Of a stretch of DNA of 32,919 nucleotides, positions 7,898-16,046 are shown one piece after another. The notes beneath the pieces were generated by a model that was not told where the DNA came from, did no database searches, and saw nothing but the letters and a program-made list of their open reading frames with translations. Position numbers and translations under genes: made by a program. Within the stretch, counting starts at the first letter, position 1; each line of letters begins with the position of its first letter. The DNA is from Salinicola sp. (GTDB lineage Bacteria; Pseudomonadota; Gammaproteobacteria; Pseudomonadales; Halomonadaceae), in the NCBI GenBank assembly GCA_002695065.1, contig NZNW01000069.1, positions 1 to 32,919 on the forward strand. Reading direction: 5' to 3'.

Positions 7898-9121
7898 ATG
7901 ACACAGACCGATGTCGGTTGGGGCGCGCCGCCTTCCTCCCGCTACGGCAAGCTCGCACAGCGTTTTCGTCCACTGTTCGAGGAGCTTGGCGCTGGCGCGG
8001 TAAACCGCGAGATCGAGGGGCGGGCGCTGGACGCCGAGATACAGGCCCTCAAGGCGAGCGGCTTTCTGGGCCTGAGGGTGCCCGGAGAGGACGGAGAACC
8101 GGGGGTTGGTCTTCCGGAGCTTTTTGCCCTGCTGATCGAGCTTTCCGCGGCGGACTCCAACCTGACACAATCCATTCGGGGACACTTTGGATTCGTGGAG
8201 ACGCTGCTCGTCTCATCGCGGCAGGCACGGCGAGACCGCTGGTTTTCCCGCATCGAACGGGGCGAAATGGTAGGTCCAGCGCGCAGCGAGGCGGGCGCTT
8301 CCGCACGGGCTCATTTCGGTACCCGGCTGGTTCCCGCTGCGGACGAGAACTGGCGACTCGTCGGCGAAAAGTTCTACACCACTGGCTGCCGCTACGCGGA
8401 CTGGATCGACGTCAGCGCGACGGGCCCCGACGACCGAACCTATACCGTGGCGGTGGCGCGCGAGGCAGCGGGCGTGGAGGTGCTTGATGACTGGAACGGC
8501 TTCGGACAGACCCTAACGGCCAGCGGCGGGATCCGTTTCCGTGACGTTCCTGTGGCGGAAGCGCCGATTCCCGACGACGAGCGCTTTCCCCATGCACAGG
8601 CGTTCTTCCAGCTCTTCCACCTCGCCACGCTGGCCGGTATCGGGCGAGCGATGAGCGATGAGTTGGCGCAGGCGGTAGCCGTGAGAACCCGGACCTATAC
8701 CCATGGCAACGGGGATCGAGTATCACAGGATCCGCAGATTCTGCAGGTGGTGGGCAGCGTGCGCAGCGCGGCCTATTGCGCCGGCGCGATCGTGACGACG
8801 TTGTCGCAGGCGCTGCAGCGCGCCTTCGAGGCAGCAGTCGCGGGTGAGGAGCGGGCCACAGCCGACGCCGTGGCGTTGGCCGATCTCGAGGTGGCCCAGG
8901 CTCAGACGGTGATCTCGCAGCTGATCATCGAGGCGGCCGGTCAAGGCTTCGATGCGCTGGGGGCCTCGGCGGTGCTGCGCACCCAGGGATTCGATCGGTT
9001 CTGGCGCAATGCCCGTACCCTCGCCTCGCACAACCCGCAGGTCTACAAGGCGCGCATCGTCGGCGACTATGCCGTCAACGGCACTCCGCATCCTGGGCAG
9101 TGGCGGGTGGGTGTGGCCTGA
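7898..9121 (+). CDS. DszC/SfnB-like acyl-CoA-dehydrogenase-fold flavoprotein
   Basis: This 407-residue protein has the acyl-CoA dehydrogenase fold and resembles the SfnB/DszC group, flavin-dependent oxygenases used in sulfur scavenging. Recognisable stretches are the helical N-terminal domain with GFLGLRVPGEDGEPGVGL, the flavin region with GEKFYTTGCRYADWIDV, VLDDWNGFGQTLTASGGIRF, and the end QGFDRFWRNARTLASHNPQ. In DszC this last motif reads RTHSLHDP; here the first His is replaced (RTLASHNP), so the active site differs. The ATG at 7898 is preferred because AAGGA lies 10 bp upstream; the upstream GTG has no such site. It is the second gene of the DszA-like operon and may prepare the substrate for the first enzyme. 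Confidence 0.85.
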   Translation: MTQTDVGWGAPPSSRYGKLAQRFRPLFEELGAGAVNREIEGRALDAEIQALKASGFLGLRVPGEDGEPGVGLPELFALLIELSAADSNLTQSIRGHFGFVETLLVSSRQARRDRWFSRIERGEMVGPARSEAGASARAHFGTRLVPAADENWRLVGEKFYTTGCRYADWIDVSATGPDDRTYTVAVAREAAGVEVLDDWNGFGQTLTASGGIRFRDVPVAEAPIPDDERFPHAQAFFQLFHLATLAGIGRAMSDELAQAVAVRTRTYTHGNGDRVSQDPQILQVVGSVRSAAYCAGAIVTTLSQALQRAFEAAVAGEERATADAVALADLEVAQAQTVISQLIIEAAGQGFDALGASAVLRTQGFDRFWRNARTLASHNPQVYKARIVGDYAVNGTPHPGQWRVGVA

Positions 9122-9167
9122 AGCGATGCCGCAAACGATTCGATACTACTACCGAGGGAACGAGGAT

Positions 9168-10133
9168 ATGAGCTTGTGGTTTCGGTTTTTGCTCGTCCTG
9201 GTGCTGCCGCCGGCATTGATGCTGGGCGCGGCTGGCGCCCGGGCGGAGACCGTGGATATCGGCTATCAGCGCTCGTCGTCGCTGTTCATCCTGCTCAAGC
9301 GCAGCGGCGAGCTGGAAGCGCGGCTCGCGCCGCTGGGATATGACGTGAACTGGCACGAATTCACCGCGGGACTGCTCGATGCGCTCAATGCCGGCAGCGT
9401 CGACCTGAACGCGGACGTCGCCGACGCCTTTGCACTGTTCTCCCAGGCGGCCAACGCGCCGCTGACCTATTACGCGCGGGAGGATCGAGCGCCGCAGGGT
9501 CAGGGCGTGCTGGTCGCGAAAGACGCCGACATTCGCTTGTTGTCCGACCTGAAGGGCAAGCGGGTGGCGGTCAGCCGTGGCTCAGGCAGCCATTTCCTGT
9601 TGCTCCGGGCACTGCAGCACGTCGGTTTGACCGACAAGGACATCGACATACGCTATCTGCCGGCGCCGGATGGCCTGGCGGCCTTCTCCCAGGGTGACGT
9701 CGATGCCATCTCGATCTGGGATCCCTTTCAGTCGGTACTGCTGCGTTCGGGCGATGTGCGATCGCTCACCGACCACGCGCCGGAGCTGGCCGAGTACTAC
9801 CGTTTCTACACCGCTACCACGGCCTTCGCCAAGGCCCATCCGGAAGTGCTCCAGGTCGTGTTCGACGCGCTTGTCGAGCAGGGCAAATGGGTCAAGTCGC
9901 ATCCGCATGAGGCGGCTGAGATCCTTGCTCCGCTGTGGGGCAATCTGCCGGTCAAGACCGTCGAGCTGGCCAACAGCCACCGCAGCTACCGTATCCTGCC
10001 GGTCGACAAGAGTGACCTGCAGGAGCAGCAGCGCATCGCGGATACCTACCATGAGCTCGGCATCATTCCCGAGTCACTGAAGGCAACCGACATCGGGGTA
10101 TGGACACCGCAAGCCGATCACGAGCGCGAATGA
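9168..10133 (+). CDS. SsuA-like sulfonate-type periplasmic binding protein
   Basis: This 321-residue periplasmic binding protein is of the aliphatic sulfonate (SsuA) type. The ATG at 9168, with GAGG six bases upstream, gives a signal peptide of 26 residues ending GARA before ETVDIGYQRSSSLFILLK. Family features include LNAGSVDLNADVADA, LLSDLKGKRVAVSRGSGSHF, FSQGDVDAISIWDPF and the late QEQQRIADTYHELGIIP. It follows the DszC/SfnB-like gene by 46 bp and is the last intact gene of this operon. It has no permease or ATPase of its own; the nearest partners are the ABC genes at 11913-13557. The ligand is probably an organosulfonate or another oxidised organosulfur compound. Confidence 0.87.
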   Translation: MSLWFRFLLVLVLPPALMLGAAGARAETVDIGYQRSSSLFILLKRSGELEARLAPLGYDVNWHEFTAGLLDALNAGSVDLNADVADAFALFSQAANAPLTYYAREDRAPQGQGVLVAKDADIRLLSDLKGKRVAVSRGSGSHFLLLRALQHVGLTDKDIDIRYLPAPDGLAAFSQGDVDAISIWDPFQSVLLRSGDVRSLTDHAPELAEYYRFYTATTAFAKAHPEVLQVVFDALVEQGKWVKSHPHEAAEILAPLWGNLPVKTVELANSHRSYRILPVDKSDLQEQQRIADTYHELGIIPESLKATDIGVWTPQADHERE

Positions 10134-10161
10134 CCCGTTTCACGAGAGAGTGGGATACTGA

Positions 10162-10325
10162 ATGTCTCATGACACCACCAGATAGCTCCATTTCAACGTC
10201 AACGCCTGGCTGCAGGGATTCGCTCGGTCAGCCTGGCGGGTGCCCGGATTGCCACTAAGGTATTTATCGATATCGGGCATTACATCGCGATGGTTATTGA
10301 CTCGTTGCGCCGGAAAAGTGCGCAC
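10162..10325 (+). pseudogene. Decayed 5' end of an LLM-family monooxygenase gene
   Basis: After an ATG at 10162 the frame reads MSHDTTR, a TAG stop, then LHFNVNAWLQGF and SAWRVPG. This is the usual start of an NtaA/DmoA-group LLM monooxygenase, where the stop replaces a CAG-type codon. After about 10255 the similarity continues in another frame, from 10260, as VFIDIGHYIAM, the next conserved block in these proteins (typically FIDI.HY....). Nothing recognisable remains after about 10325. The fragment sits 28 bp after the SsuA-like gene, where another monooxygenase gene would be expected in the operon. At least one nonsense mutation, one frameshift and a large 3' deletion are therefore needed. 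Confidence 0.6.
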
Positions 10326-10766
10326 GCCCAAGATGGCAGAGCCACCGCCATTTTTTCGATAACGACAGTCTGTATGATTATCTTACACAATGCTTATATC
10401 GACCCTCGGATCAAGTAAATCGTTCATATCTGCATGAGGTGCGTTCAAGAATCGTCCTCTGTCTAGTCGGCTTGAAAGATTCGGCGCTGTAGTAGAGTTT
10501 GGCTCGTTTTAACGCATCCGTGGGTCGAGAATGAAGGCGGTGAATCTGTTGATTTAATTTTCGCCTTAGAATTGCTGGGTATGCTCGTCATGCGGTTTCA
10601 AAATCGCATGACTCCTTTGATTCGGGTAAGAGTTTCAGACTCGTCATGGCTAGATGCAAAAGCTGTTTTGGTTAAGCTTCTCGATTATCGTTATTTTGCC
10701 TTTCCAGAGTTTTTCGTTAGCCTCCTGTTTGCGGGTGGTTAAAGAAAAACCAAGGGGACTGGTATC
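10326..10766. other. AT-rich intergenic stretch before the ABC operon
   Basis: Apart from the dyad at 10587-10612, no gene is seen in this 440-bp stretch. It is clearly richer in A and T than its surroundings and has many stops in all frames. It probably contains the promoter of the ABC operon starting at 10767, but no convincing sigma-70 or sigma-54 promoter could be picked by eye. Confidence 0.5.
10587..10612. promoter_or_regulatory. 26-bp near-perfect palindrome, candidate operator
   Basis: Outer arms GTCATGCG and CGCATGAC are perfectly complementary. The inner bases add three further pairs (TTT/AAA), giving 11 of 13 positions matched. It lies about 155 bp upstream of the ABC-transporter operon. 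The two-fold symmetry and absence of a U-run suggest a protein-binding site for a dimeric regulator and not a terminator. Confidence 0.5.
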
Positions 10767-11849
10767 ATGATGGGGTTATCGAAGATAAGTAGAAAACATG
10801 TAGTGTTGTCGCTGGCGATGATCGCTGGCAGCTGGCAGCAGGCTCATGCGCAGGAAGAGACACTCGAGAGTATCAATCTCCAGGAAACGCCATGGACGGT
10901 CATTGCTGAAGAAACCGGCATCTTCGACGAGGAGTTCTCCAGGGTCGGCGTCAATAACGTCAACCTCGTGGCGGAGGGGGCGGCCGAGATGATTGGTGCG
11001 GAGACTGCTGCGGTGAAACAGGGAGCGCTTGCGATCGCGCAGCGAATGATCTACCCGGCCACCGTGCACAAAGCCAATGGCGTGGACAGCGTCATCGTTT
11101 GGTCGTCGGGTCCTTCCAATCGCTATCGTGCCCCGATTCTGGCATCCGCGGCGAATGACGAAGTGAATACCCTCGAAGACCTCGAAGACCTCGAAGGCAA
11201 GAAGCTGGGCAGTAGTCGTGTCAGTTGCTACTGGTCGTCGCCTTTCGAAGCGCTGGACGTCGCCGGGCTGCCCATGGATACCCGCGAGCGGCGCGGCAAG
11301 GTGCGTTACTCCTCGATCGACAATACCGCTGTTGCGCTTTCCGCCGTTCTCTCCGGTGCGTTGGATGCCACGGCAGTGCATCTCGCCGCGGGCAACGCCA
11401 CCGGGGCCTGGCTGTCGGGGAAATTCAAGATTATCGGACACTCGCCGGCGGACGGCGTTTACGTCAATCACGCGGGACGCGTGACCTATTTCGCAACGAG
11501 AGCTTTCTCACAGGCGCACCCTGAAGCGATACAGGCTTTCCTGAAGGCGCGAGAGAGGACGATGATCTGGGCGACGGACCACGTCGAGGATGCCGCGGAA
11601 ATCGTGTCCAGGCGTCTTCGCCTGCCGCTCGACGTGGCCCGCTTCCAGATCACGACCAAGGGGCAGTGGGAGTTCATGTCCAGCGAGCCCAGCGCAGAGA
11701 GCGTCCGCAACTCGATTGCCACTTTTCAACGCTGGTATATCGATCATGGCGATACGATCCTGGCGGCGCATCACCTGAGCGAGGACGAGCTCGATGATTT
11801 CGTCGATGATCGCTTCTTCGAGGGTGGCGAATACTCCATCTATCTATGA
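10767..11849 (+). CDS. NitT/TauT-type ABC transporter substrate-binding protein
   Basis: This 360-residue periplasmic binding protein is of the SsuA/TauA/NMT1 superfamily. A signal peptide of about 28 residues ends AHA before QEETLESINLQ. Visible family features are TPWTVIAEETGIFDEEF, LEGKKLGSSRVSCYWSSP, DNTAVALSAVLSGALDAT and AFSQAHPEAIQAFLKARER. The ATG at 10767 has AGGGG nine bases upstream; an in-frame ATG follows directly. Codons 136-144 contain a threefold 9-nt repeat encoding LED-LED-LEG. The permease and ATPase follow, making a complete importer. The ligand is unknown; the sulfur island suggests a sulfonate or sulfate ester. The fold is that of the desulfinase DszB, but the signal peptide and the lack of a Cys at the DszB nucleophile position argue for transport. 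Confidence 0.85.
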   Translation: MMGLSKISRKHVVLSLAMIAGSWQQAHAQEETLESINLQETPWTVIAEETGIFDEEFSRVGVNNVNLVAEGAAEMIGAETAAVKQGALAIAQRMIYPATVHKANGVDSVIVWSSGPSNRYRAPILASAANDEVNTLEDLEDLEGKKLGSSRVSCYWSSPFEALDVAGLPMDTRERRGKVRYSSIDNTAVALSAVLSGALDATAVHLAAGNATGAWLSGKFKIIGHSPADGVYVNHAGRVTYFATRAFSQAHPEAIQAFLKARERTMIWATDHVEDAAEIVSRRLRLPLDVARFQITTKGQWEFMSSEPSAESVRNSIATFQRWYIDHGDTILAAHHLSEDELDDFVDDRFFEGGEYSIYL

Positions 11850-11912
11850 AGTTTCAGCATGCCCATCGGGTTGGGTCGCGGACGACGGATTCGGCAATCG
11901 ACAGGTGAATTG

Positions 11913-12746
11913 ATGGATACGGTTTCGCAAAAGGGTAGACAGATTGGGCTGGCCGGTGGTGTGGAAAGTGTGGAAAGTGCTAGAGGTCTTTCCCTCACCT
12001 GGGTGATAGGCACCATTCTTCCCCTCGTCATTCTGGCGTCGTGGCAACTGGCGTCGTCTCGAGAGTGGGTCGATCCTGTCTTTCTGCCGGCTCCCAGCAC
12101 CGTGGTGACGGCGTTCTGGACGATGCTGACGCAGCAGGATCTGATCCTCGATTTCCTTGTCAGCATCAATATCGTCATACAGGGATTTGTCTACGGTGCG
12201 GTGGCGGCGGTGGTCCTCGGCATCGCCGCCGGACTTTCGAAACGCTTCGAGCAATTTGTCTCGCCGACGTTCAATACCATCCGTCATATCCCCGGTATTG
12301 CCTGGTTGCCACTGATTGTCCTGTGGCTCGGCCTCGGTGCTCCTGCAAAGATTCTCGTCATTTCAAAAACCGTGTTCTTTCCGGTTTTTCTCAACACGCT
12401 GCAGGGCGTGAGAGGTGTCGACGAGAAATACATCGAACTGTCCAGAGTGCTGAAGATGTCCCGCTTTCAACTGATCAGAAAGATCGTCCTGCCGGCGGCG
12501 ACGCCATCGATCATGGTGTCGCTGCGGTACGCTGCCGGCCTGGCATGGGCGCTGGTGGTCGTGGCGGAGGGGCTGAGCGGTCTGCAGGGGCTGGGATTTC
12601 TGATCTTTCGGGCCCAGGGCCTGTTGCTCACCGATCAGCTTCTGGTTTGCATGGTCTTGATCGGGCTGGTGGGATTTGTCATCGATCGCTCGATGTACGT
12701 TGCCGAGCGACGCATTCTGAGATGGAGGCAGGGGTTCGATGGATAG
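11913..12746 (+). CDS. SsuC/TauC-type ABC transporter permease
   Basis: This 277-residue inner-membrane permease is of the NitT/TauT family. The ATG at 11913 is preferred because AGGTG lies six bases upstream; the open frame runs about 18 codons further. After a polar N-terminus of about 25 residues come six predicted membrane segments. Typical motifs are VFLPAPSTVVTAFW, RHIPGIAWLPLIVLWLGLG, and the EAA-like coupling loop ELSRVLKMSRFQLIRKIVLP followed by ATPSIMVSLRYA and GLGFLIF. The N-terminus has a tandem 9-nt repeat coding VES-VES. It starts 63 bp after the binding-protein gene and overlaps the ATPase gene by 8 bp. Confidence 0.9.
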   Translation: MDTVSQKGRQIGLAGGVESVESARGLSLTWVIGTILPLVILASWQLASSREWVDPVFLPAPSTVVTAFWTMLTQQDLILDFLVSINIVIQGFVYGAVAAVVLGIAAGLSKRFEQFVSPTFNTIRHIPGIAWLPLIVLWLGLGAPAKILVISKTVFFPVFLNTLQGVRGVDEKYIELSRVLKMSRFQLIRKIVLPAATPSIMVSLRYAAGLAWALVVVAEGLSGLQGLGFLIFRAQGLLLTDQLLVCMVLIGLVGFVIDRSMYVAERRILRWRQGFDG

Positions 12747-13557
12747 AACATCCGAAACGGCGGGGGCTGATGCGGAGCCATGGGAAGATCATCGGCTGAA
12801 AATACGCGGTCTTTCCAAGCGCTTTTCGATTCCTGGTCGACGACCACTGGAGGTGATTCAGAATGCCAATCTGGATATTGCGCCGGGTGAGTTTGTTTCC
12901 CTGGTTGGACCGAGCGGTTGCGGAAAATCCACTCTGTTGCGACTAATCGCCGGCATTGATGGCGACTATCAGGGGCGCATCGAGTTCGAGGGTCGACTCA
13001 TCGAGGGGCCGGGGTTGGATCGGGGGATCGTCTTTCAGGATCATCGACTGCTGCCGTGGCTCACCCTCGCCAAGAATATCGAACTTGGACTGCTCAATGC
13101 CGATTACTCGGCGCAAGAGCAGCGGCATCTCGTGCAGTCCCATATCGAGCTCGTTGGTCTGGGCGGGTTCGAAGAGGCGTGGCCACACGAACTCTCTGGT
13201 GGCATGGCCCAGCGTGGGGCGATCGCCCGAGGTCTTGTCAGCCAGCCGAGTCTGCTGCTCATGGACGAGCCATTCGGGGCGCTGGATGCCCTGACGAGAG
13301 TCCATCTTCAGGGGGAGTTGCTCTCGATATGGCGTGCCGAAGGCATCTCCATGCTGCTGGTGACCCATGACGTCGACGAGGCCATCTTCCTCAGCAATCG
13401 TGTCGTGGTAATGGGCAGCAATCCAGGGCGTATCGTCCGGGTATTCGAGATCGGGTCTGAGGTCAGAGCCAACCGAACGGGGGACGAGTTCAATCATCTC
13501 AAGCAGCAGGTGCTCGAAGCGATGGGAGAGATCAGCGAGTCGGTGTTTGTCGTGTAA
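12739..13557 (+). CDS. SsuB/TauB-type ABC transporter ATP-binding protein
   Basis: This 272-residue ATPase belongs to the same importer. It shows Walker A GPSGCGKST (57-65), Q-loop Gln100, signature LSGGM (152-156), Walker B ending MDEP (175-178) and H-loop His210. DRGIVFQDHRLLPWLTL and the end of the domain, VVVMGSNPGRIV, are characteristic of the nitrate/sulfonate/taurine subfamily. The start codon overlaps the permease gene by 8 bp, so the two are translationally coupled. No monooxygenase gene follows in this operon, unlike in ssu or tau operons. The next gene is the convergent broken oxygenase gene. Confidence 0.92.
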   Translation: MDRTSETAGADAEPWEDHRLKIRGLSKRFSIPGRRPLEVIQNANLDIAPGEFVSLVGPSGCGKSTLLRLIAGIDGDYQGRIEFEGRLIEGPGLDRGIVFQDHRLLPWLTLAKNIELGLLNADYSAQEQRHLVQSHIELVGLGGFEEAWPHELSGGMAQRGAIARGLVSQPSLLLMDEPFGALDALTRVHLQGELLSIWRAEGISMLLVTHDVDEAIFLSNRVVVMGSNPGRIVRVFEIGSEVRANRTGDEFNHLKQQVLEAMGEISESVFVV

Positions 13558-13644
13558 GGGACCTGCCGTCCTGACCTTTTTGACGCCGTCGAGAAGGCAA
13601 TGCAGGATGCGACGTAGCGTACCATGGACCTGATGACGCCGAGC

Positions 13645-14558
13645 CTATGACAAGACATTGGCATAGTGGCGTGCAGCGACGTCCGGGTGCGAGCGCAGTC
13701 GCCCCTTGATGGCGTTAGGGCCGATCTCGCGAAACAGCGGGTTGTCGGGGTCACTTTCCGATCCCTTGGCGTCGGCCGCGAGATGGGCCAGCAGTGGCAG
13801 TAGCGGCACGCTGCCTGCAAGGCAGGGAGAGAGGAAGTGGCCGATCGACAACCGCGTGACGCCGGCGGGCGGGGCAATGACCCGATGCAGCGTCGCGCGC
13901 AGATAGCCGTTGGTGGCCAGCTCCAGCATTTCGCCGATATTGACCACGAACGCGCGTTCTTTCGGCGGTACGTCTTGCCACTCTTCGTGGCGTTCCACCT
14001 GAAGACCACCATGCTCGTCCTGCAACAGCAGGGTCAGGATGCCCGCATCCTTGTGTGCGCCGACGCCCTGTCGGTGGTGCACGTCATCGCTGCCTGGATC
14101 GCGAATCAGTTTTAGTAACTGGGCGGGTACCCCGTCGATTAGGCTGTCCAGAGCGTCAGCGGGCTGTTCGAGCGCTTCGGCGAAGGTACGTAGAAGACGT
14201 ATAGCGATCGCTCTCAGGCGCGCCGACCAGTTGAGCGTGACCGGCTTGAGCGCCGGCAGACCGTGCGGCCACTGGTTGGGCCCCTGGAGCCGACGCCAGG
14301 ACGGTGCGCCTTCTTCGATCGGCAGCGCCGGCAGTTCCGCGCCGATGTCGATCTGCTCGCGGCGATCCGGTCGGCCGCGGGTGAGCTCCTGATCGAGCCG
14401 GGTGTAGCCCCGGAAGTGCGGGAATTGACCATGGCTATCGCGTCCTTGTCGGCCTGTGGCAGGGCAAAGAAACGACGCGCCGATGGGATACCGCTCTCGG
14501 GGACTCGCAGATCGATGACGGGAAGGGTGCCGTATGGCGCTGGCGCTGGCGCGGTCAT
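13645..14558 (-). pseudogene. Broken isopenicillin-N-synthase-like 2-oxoglutarate/Fe(II) oxygenase
   Basis: The gene starts well (ATG at 14558, GAGG five bases upstream) with MTAPAPAPYGTLPVIDL, then ARRFFALPQADKDAIAMVNS. One base is missing at about 14417-14423, and the protein continues in another frame as HFRGYTRLDQELTRG, the block that normally follows MVNS directly. The roughly 45 residues expected between VIDL and ARRFFALP (the AARDVGFFY region) are also missing. Downstream all iron-binding residues are present: GAHKDAG (about 14047-14055) and LHRV (about 13886), with a final RLSIGHFLSP. A frameshift plus an internal deletion points to a decaying gene, though the single base could be a sequencing error. 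It follows the DmoA-like gene by about 85 bp. Such oxygenases often accompany sulfur-scavenging genes. Confidence 0.75.
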
Positions 14559-14642
14559 GGGAACCTCGTGAATCCAAAAACGAAGATACCTTGAAAGACA
14601 ATGCGGATCGGTCGCGTTCAGAGGTCGTTTCCGGCGCATTTC

Positions 14643-15998
14643 TCAGCGTCGTGATGCCGCTGCGGGATGATAAATAGGGAGCCGGTCGCCACGGCCGAAC
14701 AGCTTATGGCGTAGCGTACCTTCCTCGTAACTCGTGCGGTAGCGCCCACGCCGCTGCAACTCGGGAACCACGAACTCGATAAAGTCGGCGTAGCTTTCCG
14801 GGGTGACGATACGCGTGAGGTTGAAGCCGTCGACGTCGGCCTCGTCGATCCAGCTCTCCAGGGCATCGGCGATATCGGCTGCATTGCCCACCAGCACCGG
14901 GTAGCGGCTGCCGAGTTGCAGACTCTCGAGCAGCTTGCGGCGCGTCATGCCACTACCATTGGCGCTCGTTGCGGCAGACTGAATGGCGTTGCCATGGCCG
15001 ACATCGATCGGCTCGTCCAGCGCGAAACGCGAGAGGTCCACGCCCAGACTGCTGGAAAAGTGGGCGAGGCCTGCTTCCGGGCTGGCGTAGCGGGCATAGT
15101 CGCGATATTTCGCCTCGGCCAGCCGGCGCGTACCGTCCACCACCACGCTGATACCCGGAAAGACCTTAATATCGGCGGGGTCGCGACCCACATGCGCGGC
15201 ATCGCGACGCAGCTCGGCCACGAAGCGCGCTGCGGCGACTCGATCCTGGCCGCTGATGAAGACGGCTTCCGCGTGACGGGCCGCGAACTGGCGGCCGCGT
15301 CTGGAACTGCCCGCCTGATAGATGACCGGGCTGCGCTGTGGCGAGGGCTCGCAGAGATGATAACCATTGCAGCGGTAGAAGGGTCCCTCGTGGGCGACGG
15401 GGTGAATCCGGGTCGGGTCGCTGAATACTCGTCGCTCCCGATCACGCGGCACGGCGTCGTCTTCCCAACTTCCCTCCCAGAGCCGATAGGTCAGGGCCAG
15501 ATAGTCCTCCGCGCGATCATAGCGTTCATCATGGCGGGCTAGCCCTTCCTGACCCATGGCACGCGCGGCGCTGTCGAGATAGCCGGTCACCACGTTCCAG
15601 CCAATGCGTCCCTCGGTCAGATGATCCAGTGTCGAGAGGCGGCGTGTCAGCAGGTAGGGCGGCTCGTGGCTGAGGTTGGCGGTCAGGCCGAACCCCAAAT
15701 GGCGGGTTACCGCGGCCATGGCGGAGACCGGCATGAACGGATCGTTGACCGGAAGCTGCACGGCCTCCTCGGCGGTAAGACGGATACTGCCTTCGAAAAC
15801 ATCGTAGGCGCCCAGGATATCGGCCAAAAAGAGCGCATCGAACAGGCCGCGCTCGAGCAGTTGGGCAAGTTCCGTCCAGTAGGCGAGCGAGCGGTAGTCG
15901 CCGGAGCGGTCCCGCGGATGTGACCATAGCCCGTGATGGATATGGCCCACGCAGTTCATGTTGAAGGCGTTGATACGAATGGGCTTGCGAGACGACAT
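14643..15998 (-). CDS. DmoA-like FMNH2-dependent monooxygenase (LLM family)
   Basis: This 451-residue LLM flavin monooxygenase most resembles DmoA, the large subunit of dimethyl sulfide monooxygenase. From memory the shared blocks are RINAFNMNCVGHIHHGLW, QLPVNDPF, LTRRLSTLDHLTEGRIGWNV, RLWEGSWEDDAVPRD, HLCEPSPQRSPVIYQAGSS, DVDGFNLTRIVTP and the end GTLRHKLFG followed by HPAA. DmoA uses FMNH2 from a reductase to cleave a methyl-sulfur bond; many uncharacterised relatives act on other organosulfur or amine compounds. The ATG at 15998 has GGAG five bases upstream. It lies 48 bp downstream of a class II glutamine amidotransferase gene and upstream of the broken oxygenase. No flavin reductase is nearby. 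Confidence 0.87.
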   Translation of the reverse strand: MSSRKPIRINAFNMNCVGHIHHGLWSHPRDRSGDYRSLAYWTELAQLLERGLFDALFLADILGAYDVFEGSIRLTAEEAVQLPVNDPFMPVSAMAAVTRHLGFGLTANLSHEPPYLLTRRLSTLDHLTEGRIGWNVVTGYLDSAARAMGQEGLARHDERYDRAEDYLALTYRLWEGSWEDDAVPRDRERRVFSDPTRIHPVAHEGPFYRCNGYHLCEPSPQRSPVIYQAGSSRRGRQFAARHAEAVFISGQDRVAAARFVAELRRDAAHVGRDPADIKVFPGISVVVDGTRRLAEAKYRDYARYASPEAGLAHFSSSLGVDLSRFALDEPIDVGHGNAIQSAATSANGSGMTRRKLLESLQLGSRYPVLVGNAADIADALESWIDEADVDGFNLTRIVTPESYADFIEFVVPELQRRGRYRTSYEEGTLRHKLFGRGDRLPIYHPAAASRR

Positions 15999-16046
15999 AT
16001 CGCTCCCGTGTCGGATCGGAAGGGGTAAGGGCTGGTGGCGATCCTG

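Noticed and set aside
10500-10520. Sigma-54 promoter (TGGCTCG followed by a GC element)
   Set aside because: The distance between the GG and GC dinucleotides is 11 bp and not 10, and the -12 element does not match.
10767-11849. DszB-type desulfinase instead of a binding protein
   Set aside because: The fold is shared, but there is a clear signal peptide, no cysteine at the DszB nucleophile position, and an ABC permease and ATPase directly downstream.
14559-14601. Upstream extension of the IPNS-like open frame beginning MSFKVSSFLD
   Set aside because: The true N-terminus is in another frame, starting at 14558; the extension is an effect of the frameshift.
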